Source of the DNA: Celeribacter arenosi
GTDB taxonomy: Bacteria; Pseudomonadota; Alphaproteobacteria; Rhodobacterales; Rhodobacteraceae
Direction of reading: 5' to 3'
NCBI RefSeq assembly: GCF_039539485.1
Contig: NZ_BAABDF010000006.1
Location: 62,001 to 126,000 of the forward strand
DNA length: 64,000 nucleotides
The notes beneath the pieces are model-generated. The model searched no databases. It was given only the letters and a program-made list of their open reading frames with translations, and was not told where the DNA came from. Positions 25,177 through 32,692 of this stretch are shown piece by piece; positions within the stretch are counted from its first letter, which is position 1, and each line of letters starts with the position of its first letter. Position numbers and translations under genes: made by a program.

Positions 25177-26025
25177 TCAGGTCGGGTCTGCAACACGTTG
25201 ATCGATGAGTAGCACATCGCCAAAGCGCGCTGCGAGTAGAATGACGACAGGTGCTTCAATCGGCCCCGTCACCTCGGCCAATGTCGCCGCATCGCGCACA
25301 TCGACACTCTCGACGACGGCGCGCGGCTCACGGGCCAGAAACGCACGAATGCTCTCCTCCAACTCCGCGCCGGTGCGCCCGTCGGAGGCCTCGTAATCAC
25401 CATAGGCCAGCGCCTTGTTCAAAATCACCGCCGCCGCGCGATCCTCGGGGCTCAGGCGCACATTGCGGCTCGACATCGCCAACCCGTCGGCCTCGCGCAC
25501 CGTCGGCACACCGGTAATCTCGATGGGCATATCCAGATCGCGCACCATGGTCTTGATTACGAGAAGCTGCTGGTAATCTTTCTCCCCGAAAAACGCCCGA
25601 TCCGCGCCGACGATGTTGAACAGCTTGGACACAACCGTGCACACGCCCGCGTAATGCCCGGGCCGCAAAGCGCCCATCAACATCCCCGCCAAACCTTCGG
25701 TCACAACCGTGGTCTGCGCGCCCGCGTGATACATCTCCTCCACAGAGGGGCAGAAAACCGCATCCACACCTGCCGCCTCCAAAAGCGCGAAATCACGCGC
25801 CTCGTCGCGCGGATAGGCGTCCAGATCGGCCGCCTCGCCAAATTGCGTCGGGTTGACGAAAATCGTCACCACAACGCGATCGCAGCCCTCCCTGGCCGCG
25901 CGCACCAACGTCATGTGCCCGTCGTGCAGAAATCCCATGGTGGGCACCAGACCCACGCTTTCGCCCGCCCCGTGATACCCTGCCACAGCCGCGCGTATGT
26001 CCGATTTCGTCCGGCAAACCTGCAT
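25177..26025 (-). CDS. panC: Pantothenate synthetase
   Basis: ATP-dependent ligase joining pantoate and beta-alanine, 282 residues. The HIGH-type motif is seen in VPTMGFLHDGHMTLV. VVTIFVNPTQFGEAADLDAYPR, FGEKDYQQLLVI and MSSRNVRLS (the KMSKS-equivalent loop) follow as in all PanC proteins. It is the promoter-proximal gene of panC-panB and is divergent from a small membrane-protein gene at 26210. Together with coaBC it covers much of the pantothenate-to-CoA route; panE and panD are not in the window. Confidence 0.97.
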   Translation of the reverse strand: MQVCRTKSDIRAAVAGYHGAGESVGLVPTMGFLHDGHMTLVRAAREGCDRVVVTIFVNPTQFGEAADLDAYPRDEARDFALLEAAGVDAVFCPSVEEMYHAGAQTTVVTEGLAGMLMGALRPGHYAGVCTVVSKLFNIVGADRAFFGEKDYQQLLVIKTMVRDLDMPIEITGVPTVREADGLAMSSRNVRLSPEDRAAAVILNKALAYGDYEASDGRTGAELEESIRAFLAREPRAVVESVDVRDAATLAEVTGPIEAPVVILLAARFGDVLLIDQRVADPT

Positions 26026-26209
26026 CTTCGATCCTCTTGTCGCGGCCTTCTGACAGGGCCCTGCGCGCCCAGATTATCCCCCTCCCAGCGGCGGCGAAAC
26101 CGGAAAAATCCGCCCCGCCTTCCCCAGAAGTTTCGCGTCTCCACCGCATTTTCGCCCCTTTTCGTTGCCAATTTGGCGACGGTGAAAACAAAAGCGGCAG
26201 GATTGTTCC

Positions 26210-26704
26210 ATGGAAAGCACAGGGAAAATCATCGGTATTGTCAGTTTCGTGATCATGTTGGCGCTCGGCGCGGTGGTCTCGGCGCAATTTGCGACTGTTC
26301 AGGGCGATATGACCACATTTGTGGACGGTCAAATGACCGCCGCGGCCTCCTATGACGCATATGGCAACGAAACCGACGCCCCCACTCTCGACGTGGCAAA
26401 AGTCGCCGCGCCGAAAAACGGATCGGCCGCCAAGGAATTCGAAATCGTCATCACCGACGAACCTCTGCCCTCGGCCCAGATCATCATCGATGACGGATCC
26501 CTGCCGCGCGAACCCAGAGCCGAAAAAGAACCCGTAGACCCGTGGTTCGTCCCCGAAGACGCGACAATTCCCGAAACCGCCAAAATCTACTTCGCGGCCA
26601 TCATCGGCATGCTCAAGGGCGAAAAACGCGACTCCGGTTACACCATGGACTGCAAGAAAAAGAAGGATGGCGGCAAAATCTGCTCCATCGTTCGCGAAAG
26701 CTAA
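26210..26704 (+). CDS. Hypothetical single-pass membrane protein
   Basis: A 164-residue protein with one N-terminal hydrophobic helix (about residues 8-27, IGIVSFVIMLALGAVVSAQF). A long acidic, Pro-rich, probably disordered region follows, then a short C-terminal domain with two Cys residues (TMDCKKKKDGGKICSIV) that could form a disulphide in the periplasm. No family is recognised. It is divergent from panC, and the following gene converges on it. Coding status is supported by an uninterrupted frame with the local GC codon pattern and an ATG near the start of the helix. Confidence 0.65.
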   Translation: MESTGKIIGIVSFVIMLALGAVVSAQFATVQGDMTTFVDGQMTAAASYDAYGNETDAPTLDVAKVAAPKNGSAAKEFEIVITDEPLPSAQIIIDDGSLPREPRAEKEPVDPWFVPEDATIPETAKIYFAAIIGMLKGEKRDSGYTMDCKKKKDGGKICSIVRES

Positions 26705-26764
26705 ACCGCTTTCCTCCCGAGGACGGTGTGGCGTGGTATTCGACCGCGCCACGCCTCCAAGACC

Positions 26765-27100
26765 TCACTCCGACAATTCGTCCCACGCCTCGAGCGCCTT
26801 GGCGGCATACATCAACACCGGCCCGCCGCCCATCTGGACGCACATCGCCAACATCTCCGCCAATTCCTCGCGCGACCCGCCATGGCGCTTCAACGCCTCG
26901 ACGTGGAACCCCACACAGGGCTCACAGCGCACGCCGACCGCAATCGCCAGCGCCACGAATTCCTTTGTCTTGGCATCCAGCAAATCCCCCTCCAACGCCG
27001 CCTTCGACATGGCGCCAAAACCGGCGGGAATATTCGGGTTTGCCTGATTGAGGGCACGCAGCGCACTGCGCATATCGGCATTCTTTTCTTTCCAGCCCAT
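26765..27100 (-). CDS. Carboxymuconolactone decarboxylase / AhpD-like protein
   Basis: A 111-residue all-helical protein of the CMD family. The redox motif C-x-x-C occurs as GVRCEPCVGFHVEALKRHG, with the downstream His spaced as in AhpD-type peroxidase-related proteins. LAEMLAMCVQMGGGPVLMYA is the typical second half. CxxC members are usually peroxidase or disulphide partners rather than true decarboxylases, so an antioxidant role is more likely; the partner is unknown. Confidence 0.85.
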   Translation of the reverse strand: MGWKEKNADMRSALRALNQANPNIPAGFGAMSKAALEGDLLDAKTKEFVALAIAVGVRCEPCVGFHVEALKRHGGSREELAEMLAMCVQMGGGPVLMYAAKALEAWDELSE

Positions 27101-27206
27101 CGATCCGTCTCCTTGTTCGCATCACTCCTGTTGGCGCTATCGTTAGACCTGCACAGCGCACACGACTTTGATCCCCGTCAAACATCGCAGGGGAATTGCC
27201 GGTGAC

Positions 27207-27335
27207 CTAACGGTAGGGCGGATGGGCAGGCTTTGCGCGCGCGTGAAAGCGGGCCAAAGGCGCATAAGGACACGCCCCCCCACGCTTCACCGCGAGCCCT
27301 TCGAGAACTTTCATGATCCGTGACCAGACCGACAT
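27207..27335 (-). CDS. Possible 42-residue small protein
   Basis: A short frame starting MSVWSRIMKVLEGLAVKRGG, ending in a basic, Pro-rich tail. It is preceded on its strand by AGGAGG, placed so that either the ATG at 27335 or the one at 27340 is within range; only 27335 opens this frame. It resembles small membrane-proximal amphipathic peptides but matches nothing I know. It lies in the 444-bp gap between the CMD gene and the ACT-domain gene, in which no other gene is apparent. Confidence 0.3.
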   Translation of the reverse strand: MSVWSRIMKVLEGLAVKRGGACPYAPLARFHARAKPAHPPYR

Positions 27336-27544
27336 GACATGCCTCCTGTTCGTCCCTGCAGCACACGAAAACGCGGCGCCACATCCGACAATTATACACC
27401 AGATATAAAACCCTGTCCGCAAATAGCGATCGCGCTGAGCGAGCCCAGAGTGTGGGTTCCCATTGTGTCGGATTTTGCACCTCGACCCCCTCGCTCTCTC
27501 GCATATATTCATAGTCTGAGGCCGAGGAATGAAGTGGACCACAC

Positions 27545-27940
27545 ATGACTGGTGAAACGAATTTACAGGAACTGATCAAATCCCTTTCGGCCGTCCTTGT
27601 TGAGGGCCTGTATGTTTTTGCGACCGTCCCCTCAAATCAGCCCCGGTTAGAGATCAAGGCGCGTATGATTTTTGAAGAAGCTGAGGGAACAACCTACATC
27701 TTATTAAAATCTGAAGCAGAGGCTTATGGACTATCATACGAATTTCCGTGTCGGATGATTACCTTGAATATCCATTCTTCCCTTGAGGCAGTTGGCTTCA
27801 TGGCGCGCATTGCCTCTGAGTTGGCGAAGCATGACATGGGTGTAAATCCGGTCTCTGGCTTCTTCCACGATCATCTATTTGTGCCAGACGGGCGTGAGCA
27901 CGATGCGATGAACGCTTTACAAGAAATGTCAAAGAACTGA
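27545..27940 (+). CDS. ACT-domain protein (DUF2241-like)
   Basis: A 131-residue protein made of two small ACT-like modules: LSAVLVEGLYVFATVPS and later CRMITLNIHSSLEAVGFMARIASELAKHDMGVNPVSGFFHDHLF (two short conserved stretches around MITLNIHSSLEAVG and NPVSGFFHDHLFVP). Stand-alone ACT_3/ACT_7 proteins probably bind amino acids, but their role is unknown. The codon and base composition is more AT-rich than in the surrounding housekeeping genes. There is no operon partner. Confidence 0.8.
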   Translation: MTGETNLQELIKSLSAVLVEGLYVFATVPSNQPRLEIKARMIFEEAEGTTYILLKSEAEAYGLSYEFPCRMITLNIHSSLEAVGFMARIASELAKHDMGVNPVSGFFHDHLFVPDGREHDAMNALQEMSKN

Positions 27941-28279
27941 GGTCCCCGAGGAACGTCAGCTTTGTCCCGCACCAGCCGACTTTGCGCTTGGAGTGATTAA
28001 CTGGAAACGGGCGTTCACACCGACGGCGTCCATGTCGGCAAGCTGATCGATCCGGTTGGAAATATGTTAATCCGCCTTGCTCGGGTTCCAGAATGTATGA
28101 CGCGGAAATCTGTCTTGAGGGCCCATTATACCCTTTTCAGGGGGGTCGGGAATTTCGTGAATTGCCGTGACTGCGCCCAGAAAAAGAGAATTTTGTATAT
28201 CAATTATTTGTGCTAAGGTCGCTCAAACTAAGTATTTCTTAGTTTCTTGTGCTCGGTGCTGGCCGGGGGAAAGCATTTC
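27941..28279. other. Intergenic stretch with an inverted repeat before the repeat-protein gene
   Basis: No gene is visible in these 339 bases. The last 100 bases are AT-rich and probably hold the promoter of the downstream surface-protein gene. A perfect 8-bp inverted repeat, AAACTAAG (28225-28232) and CTTAGTTT (28238-28245) with a 5-base spacer, lies 35 bp before the start codon and could be an operator or a 5' UTR hairpin. No clear -35/-10 pair could be fixed. Confidence 0.4.
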
Positions 28280-29974
28280 ATGAAGAATCTATTTAGCGCG
28301 ACTGTGGCTGCGGCCGCGGCTCTTGGGGCATTTGCCGGATCAGCTCATGCTGTGACAATCAATGTGGCGGCGAGCGAAACCTTCACTGTCAGTTCCCCGA
28401 CCACAATTGATGGGCCTTCTTCGGTTGAAAGATTAGGCAAGCTGATCAACAGCGCCACTCTGGACAACCATGACACGCTGACCAACGACGGCCGTCTGAT
28501 CAATGACGGCACGCTGACCAACGACGGCACGCTGAACAACTTCGACGAACTGGCCAACTCTGGCACTCTGACCAACGGCGGCACGCTGACCAACAACTAT
28601 ATTCTTTACAACGGCGGCACGCTGACCAACGACGGCACGCTGACCAGCTACCATATTTTCGACAACTTGGACACGCTGACCAACAAAGGCACGCTGACCA
28701 ACAAGGGGGATCTGGAAAACCATGACACGCTGACCAACTCTGGCACGCTGACCAACGAAGCCACGCTGACCAACGAGGGCTCGCTGAACAACTCTGACAC
28801 GTTGAACAACTCTGGCATGCTGACCAGCGACGGCACGCTGAGCAACTCTGGCACGGTGAACAACTCTGGCACGCTGACCAACGAAGACTATCTGGGAAAC
28901 CATGACACGCTGAACAACTCTGGCACGCTGACCAACAATTTTTTTCTGTCCAACGGCGGTACGCTGACCAACTCTGGCACGCTGACCCTGACCAACGAAG
29001 CCACGCTGACCAACGGCGGCACGCTGACCAACTCTGGCACGCTGACCAACGACGGCAGGCTGCTAAACGATGGCATTCTGGACAACCAAGTCACGCTGAC
29101 CAACCGCAGCGTGCTGACCAACGACGGCACGCTGACCAACTACGATGATCTGTACAACTCTGGCACGCTGACCAACAACGCCACTCTGTACAACCGCTTC
29201 ACGCTGATCAACGACGGCACGCTGACCAACGACGGCACGCTGACCAACAACTTCATTCTGGAAAACTATAACACGCTGACCAACGACGGCACGCTGACCA
29301 GCAATGGTTTTCTGTCCAACCATGGCAGTCTGACCAACACCGGTGCAATGACGCTAGTGACAGGTTCTCTTATGGAGGGGTCGGGTACATTCACTCAAAC
29401 CGCGGGCAGTCTTATCGTTGACGGTGTGTTGGAGCACGATACCGTTTCCATAAACGGAGGAACCGTCGGCGGTGCGGGAACGATCCGCGGCGATCTGGAT
29501 GTTGCCAATGCATCGGTCGGCCCGGGAAACTCACCAGGCATTCTGACCGTCGAGGGTGATCTGAACCTGACCGGCACATCCACGCTGGCCTTTGAACTTG
29601 GGGGGTTATTGGTCGGGTCCGAATATGACCAATTGGATGTTCTAGGCGGCGTTAATTTGGGTGCCGGTTCGATTTTCGACATTGATTTCTTTGACGGGTT
29701 TTTCGCGTCCGACGGCGACGTTTTCGACATTCTGGTTGGTGACATCTTCGGGTTCGGGGATCTTGATAGCTTCGTCTTTGACTTTTCGGATGCCACCGCG
29801 CCGGATCTTTCTTGGGGAACATCAATCTTTTCTTTGGGCGACGGCCGGTCAACGGTCCGTTTGTCGGCATCGATCCAACAAATTTCTTCCGTGCCGCTGC
29901 CGGGGTCGCTGCCTTTCATGCTGGCCGGTCTCATGGGCATGGGCTGGTTCACGCGACGCAGAAAAGCCGCCTAG
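28280..29974 (+). CDS. Surface protein with about 50 hexapeptide repeats and a VPLPA-type C-terminal sorting signal
   Basis: A 564-residue exported protein. Residues 1-23 form a signal peptide ending SAHA. From about residue 55 to 355 lie some fifty six-residue units, consensus L-T-N-x-G-T, with Leu and Asn at fixed positions; one two-residue slip (extra L-T) occurs midway. Such strict hexads with inward Leu predict a beta-solenoid. A Gly-rich region follows with GPGNSPGILTVEGDLNL, as in autotransporter-like and PEP-CTERM proteins. The tail is VPLPGSLPFMLAGLMGMG then WFTRRRKAA: motif, hydrophobic helix and basic end as in exosortase substrates. Likely an extracellular or biofilm-matrix protein. 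No exosortase gene is in the window. Confidence 0.85.
   Translation: MKNLFSATVAAAAALGAFAGSAHAVTINVAASETFTVSSPTTIDGPSSVERLGKLINSATLDNHDTLTNDGRLINDGTLTNDGTLNNFDELANSGTLTNGGTLTNNYILYNGGTLTNDGTLTSYHIFDNLDTLTNKGTLTNKGDLENHDTLTNSGTLTNEATLTNEGSLNNSDTLNNSGMLTSDGTLSNSGTVNNSGTLTNEDYLGNHDTLNNSGTLTNNFFLSNGGTLTNSGTLTLTNEATLTNGGTLTNSGTLTNDGRLLNDGILDNQVTLTNRSVLTNDGTLTNYDDLYNSGTLTNNATLYNRFTLINDGTLTNDGTLTNNFILENYNTLTNDGTLTSNGFLSNHGSLTNTGAMTLVTGSLMEGSGTFTQTAGSLIVDGVLEHDTVSINGGTVGGAGTIRGDLDVANASVGPGNSPGILTVEGDLNLTGTSTLAFELGGLLVGSEYDQLDVLGGVNLGAGSIFDIDFFDGFFASDGDVFDILVGDIFGFGDLDSFVFDFSDATAPDLSWGTSIFSLGDGRSTVRLSASIQQISSVPLPGSLPFMLAGLMGMGWFTRRRKAA
28436..29347 (+). repeat. Tandem 18-bp coding repeat array
   Basis: About fifty degenerate copies of an 18-bp unit whose commonest form is GGCACGCTGACCAACGAC or the same ending AACTCT. 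Variant units (hydrophobic or aromatic in place of the Gly-Thr) tend to recur every third copy, giving a weaker 54-bp superperiod. Repeats are head to tail, in frame and have no spacers, so this is protein-repeat expansion. Long antisense frames across it are by-products of the periodicity. Confidence 0.9.
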
Positions 29975-30089
29975 TTCGAAGCGGGCACTTTAAAGGGACG
30001 ATCTGGCAATCGCCGATTGGAAACTGCCCGCGGTGAAAACACCTGCCAACCGACGGCGCATTTTAGGCGCGCACAGTGTGCGTGCCTTG

Positions 30090-30150
30090 CTCAGCGCGCC
30101 TTCGACGTAGACATTCATCCCCGCCGACGCGCCATCGTCCAACGCGCGGC
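30090..30150 (-). pseudogene. Remnant of a BMP-type lipoprotein gene 3' end
   Basis: On the minus strand this segment encodes DDGASAGMNVYVEG, matching DDGTLAGMNFYVEG at the C-terminus of the intact BMP-family gene at 35818-36897. At DNA level 30099-30140 agrees with 35843-35884 at 38 of 42 positions. Nothing upstream of it encodes the rest of the protein: the MsrQ-like gene ends at 30153, three bases away. It is therefore a truncated leftover. A shared AAGCGGGC-CTTTAAA string (29979-29994 and 35782-35797, 15 of 16) may be the matching leftover of the terminator. Confidence 0.6.
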
Positions 30151-30152
30151 GA

Positions 30153-30758
30153 TCAGGCCAACCGCGCCCGCTGGCGGCGCAGGTTATAGCTCAGCCGGTA
30201 GGCCTCCAGCGCGATCAGCGGCACGAAATGCACCATCGCGGCACCAATCCCGCCCCATTCATGCAGCGCGGCCCAGTGCAAAAGCGTCAGCACCGCCGCA
30301 CCATAGACGAAGCGCTGGAGCGTTTTCCAACGAGGCCCCAGTTTGCGCACCCAGCCGTCCGTCGATGTAACCGCCAAGGGCACAAAGATCAGAAAAGCCA
30401 ACCAACCCGACCAGATATAAATCTTGGAAATCTCGCCGCCCGTAAACGCGACCGCGCCTTCGTCAACAAGGTACAGAACCGTATGCGCCAAGGCATAGGC
30501 AAATGCCGCAACCCCGAGATACCGCCGCCGCTTCATCAACCAGCGCGGCCCACGCCACCCCTTCAGCAGCATCATCAACGGCGTGATCATCATCGCGATG
30601 ATCATGAACCTTGCCGCGAATTCACCGGTCGGGTGCAGCAGGTCGTGCACCGCTTCAGGATCGCCGGAGGTCAGGCCGATCACCATTGGAATGGCGGGCA
30701 AACTCAGAAGACCCCAAAAGGTATAGGGCGAGTTGAAGAACGATTTTATCTGGGACAT
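30153..30758 (-). CDS. msrQ: MsrQ/YedZ-like heme-binding membrane subunit
   Basis: About 201 residues with five or six hydrophobic helices and conserved His residues for b-heme (HPTGEFAARF, FAYALAHTVLYL and LLHWAALHEWGG), the ferric-reductase-like fold of MsrQ. MsrQ passes quinol electrons to the periplasmic molybdoenzyme MsrP, which repairs methionine sulphoxide. RRYLGVAAFAYA and IYIWSGWLAFLIFVPLAVTS are family stretches. The start at MSQIKSFF (30758) is preferred over 30800. No msrP lies next to it, which is unusual, so the partner is either elsewhere or different. It is the last gene of a leftward cluster. Confidence 0.8.
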   Translation of the reverse strand: MSQIKSFFNSPYTFWGLLSLPAIPMVIGLTSGDPEAVHDLLHPTGEFAARFMIIAMMITPLMMLLKGWRGPRWLMKRRRYLGVAAFAYALAHTVLYLVDEGAVAFTGGEISKIYIWSGWLAFLIFVPLAVTSTDGWVRKLGPRWKTLQRFVYGAAVLTLLHWAALHEWGGIGAAMVHFVPLIALEAYRLSYNLRRQRARLA

Positions 30759-30847
30759 CGAAGTTACTTTCATTACCATTTTGCAAAACGGAGCAGCCAA
30801 TTTGCTGCGCCTAAAACACCTGTCGCGATCACCCTCAGACCGCTCCT

Positions 30848-31693
30848 TTAGCCCTTGAGTGATCCGAAATAATCGGCCCAGCTTTGGTGCGCCCGACCCG
30901 CAACCGTTTCAAAGTCGCTCTGCACATCGAAAATGCCAAGACGGATACCCTCATAAATGCCGCCGATAATCGGCCCGATGAAATCGCCCAACTCGGCCGT
31001 GCGATCCGCGACATACTCTTGTGGCGTCATGTCGCGATAGGTCAGCGACGTGGCGAAGGCATCGTTCAGATAACCGGTCAGCTCGGTTTGACTGATGGGC
31101 GTGCCCCATAGGTTAAACGTCTGGCCGTTGAAACGGTCATCGGTCAATAGGCGCGCGTAGGCATGGGCCAGTTCGTCGCGGGTGGTGTAGCCGCATTTGC
31201 CCGAACCGGCGCTATTGGCGATCTCGCCTCTGGCCTTGTAGCTGTCGATATACGCCACGTCCGGCTCGATATAGATGCCGTTGCGCCCGATGGCATAGGC
31301 AAGCCCGCTGTCGCGCACATCGGCCTCGGTCTGGCGGTTGCTTTGCACCACGGGCGAAAAGGCTGTGCCCTCTTCAACCCCTTGGATGCTGGTGTAGACA
31401 ATCTTCTTCACACCTGCGGATTTGGCGGCCTCGATCACATTGCGGTGCTGTTGAATGCGGGCGTCGGGGGCGTCCATGCCGGACACCAACAACAGGGTAT
31501 CGACACCCTTCAATGATGCGCGCAACTGCTCAGGTTGGCCGTAATCGCCGGGGCGGATTTCGATGCCAAGACCCTGTGCATTCGCCGGTGTGCGGGCAAG
31601 GCCGATGATCGTTTCACCGCCCGCGGATGCGACCAGATTGCGCACGATTGCGCCGCCAAGGTGACCGGATACGGCTGTGACTGCGATGGTCAT
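30848..31693 (-). CDS. NmrA-like NAD(P)H-binding oxidoreductase (QorB-like)
   Basis: Atypical short-chain dehydrogenase of about 281 residues. The N-terminus IAVTAVSGHLGGAIVRNLV carries the GxxGxxG dinucleotide loop. IIGLARTPANAQGLGIEIRPGDYGQPEQLRASLKGVD (start and end of one conserved block) and VYTSIQGVEEG resemble NmrA/QorB (YtfG) quinone oxidoreductases, which lack the YxxxK catalytic pair. It probably reduces quinones or senses redox state. ATG 31693 has GAGGAG upstream. It sits in the redox cluster downstream of the divergent LysR gene. Confidence 0.85.
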   Translation of the reverse strand: MTIAVTAVSGHLGGAIVRNLVASAGGETIIGLARTPANAQGLGIEIRPGDYGQPEQLRASLKGVDTLLLVSGMDAPDARIQQHRNVIEAAKSAGVKKIVYTSIQGVEEGTAFSPVVQSNRQTEADVRDSGLAYAIGRNGIYIEPDVAYIDSYKARGEIANSAGSGKCGYTTRDELAHAYARLLTDDRFNGQTFNLWGTPISQTELTGYLNDAFATSLTYRDMTPQEYVADRTAELGDFIGPIIGGIYEGIRLGIFDVQSDFETVAGRAHQSWADYFGSLKG

Positions 31694-31794
31694 GGTTGAA
31701 CTCCTCGAATGGACGGGGGCGGGCGTCACGGGTGCCCCACGGTACCCCCCAAAAGGGTGTTGGCCCAGATTTCTCCGGGCCGCTACCTGTCAAT

Positions 31795-32265
31795 TTATTT
31801 ACCCGAAAGCTGTTGCAGCGCGCCTGCCCAGTCTTCGACGTGATAGGTGCGCACGATCACACCGTCTTCCAACTCGTGGATGTCGATGGTCATGATGTCA
31901 AAGCTGCGCCCCTCACCATCAACACCAAAGAACGGCGCGACAGGTGTGCCGGTTGCACGGCTGCGCACAACAAAGGTGTCGCCGTCCTGATGGATGTCCT
32001 GAATGGCCCAGTTCAGGTCCGGCATCAGCTGCGCAAAGCCACCCATTTGGCCCAGAAACGCCTCGCGGGTTTTGTTGGTGCCCGAATAGTCGCCCATGCT
32101 GGTCCAGTCCGCGGATGTCGCGGCTTCAAACGCAGCCACGTGTTCTGCGGACCCCGGATTGCTGAGCAGGTCGTAGAATGTGGTCACTGTGGCTGTATCG
32201 TCGGCGATTGCACCTGTGGCGATGGTTGCAAGGGCGGCGGACGCAAAGAGAGTTTTGAGTTTCAT
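31795..32265 (-). CDS. Exported SnoaL/NTF2-like protein (ester cyclase family)
   Basis: A 156-residue protein with a clear signal peptide ending GAIA, so it is periplasmic. The remainder is an NTF2-like fold: TVTTFYDLLSNPGSAEHVAAFEA at its beginning, then MPDLNWAIQDIHQDGDTFVVRSRATGTPVAPFFG (two conserved stretches) and DGVIVRTYHVEDWAG at the end, the pattern of SnoaL-like ester cyclases. No catalytic role can be fixed. It is the second gene from the LysR-divergent promoter. Confidence 0.82.
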   Translation of the reverse strand: MKLKTLFASAALATIATGAIADDTATVTTFYDLLSNPGSAEHVAAFEAATSADWTSMGDYSGTNKTREAFLGQMGGFAQLMPDLNWAIQDIHQDGDTFVVRSRATGTPVAPFFGVDGEGRSFDIMTIDIHELEDGVIVRTYHVEDWAGALQQLSGK

Positions 32266-32304
32266 GGTAGTCTCCGGTTTTGATGTGGTGGGGGGAAGAA
32301 AAGG

Positions 32305-32598
32305 TTAGGCAGAAACGACGGGCTGCCAGTCGAGCTTTGGGTGCTCGCGGAATGCGAACCGTTCAAAGTGGCTGGCGATAACACGACGGGTCTGGGTGAG
32401 GTCGGCCTGGGTTTCGCCGCTCACGGTAAACTCCAGAACGCCGTCCTCGGCGGCCAGAACGCATTGGCCAAAGGGAAAGGTGATCAACCCGGAGGTGGCG
32501 TCAAACTGCACCTCGATCTTATGGGCGAAGTGCTTGCAAAGCTGTTGCAGGTAACCGCTGGCCCGCTGGGTTGTGAATTTTGCAGTGCTTGTGAACAT
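32305..32598 (-). CDS. DUF2218 domain protein
   Basis: A 97-residue cytoplasmic protein recognisable as DUF2218: STAKFTTQRASGYLQQLCKHFAHKIEV near the N-terminus and a C-terminal VIASHFERFAFRE. DUF2218 proteins often lie beside siderophore-interacting or redox genes; function is unknown. It is the first gene on the left side of the divergent LysR promoter and so is a good candidate for LysR control. Confidence 0.85.
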   Translation of the reverse strand: MFTSTAKFTTQRASGYLQQLCKHFAHKIEVQFDATSGLITFPFGQCVLAAEDGVLEFTVSGETQADLTQTRRVIASHFERFAFREHPKLDWQPVVSA

Positions 32599-32648
32599 TG
32601 CTGTCTCCTCTGTGCTGAAAACAGAAATAGACAGAACCGGCCTTTGTG

Positions 32649-32663
32649 ATTATCCCAATTATC
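32649..32663. promoter_or_regulatory. Direct repeat in the LysR/DUF2218 divergent promoter
   Basis: ATTATC at 32649-32654 and again at 32658-32663 lie in the 94-bp AT-rich gap between the divergent LysR and DUF2218 starts. This is where a LysR regulator normally binds its own promoter. The site is a suggestion; no clear T-N11-A palindrome was found. Confidence 0.25.
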
Positions 32664-32692
32664 GAGAAATCATTTTTACAGAAAGTAGAAAG

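Noticed and set aside
28345..29323. Several open frames antisense to the repeat region, encoding VSVPELVSV- or VGQRAVV-type repeats
   Set aside because: The 18-bp periodicity keeps all frames open when one is; these mirror the real gene and have no ribosome sites.
28430..29350. Regular short repeats suggested a CRISPR array
   Set aside because: Repeats are contiguous 18-bp coding units in one open frame with no unique spacers, and no cas genes are nearby.
29975..30152. Continuation of the surface-protein gene or a new small gene
   Set aside because: The surface-protein frame ends cleanly after a complete sorting tail. The rest is explained by the BMP gene remnant and non-coding sequence.
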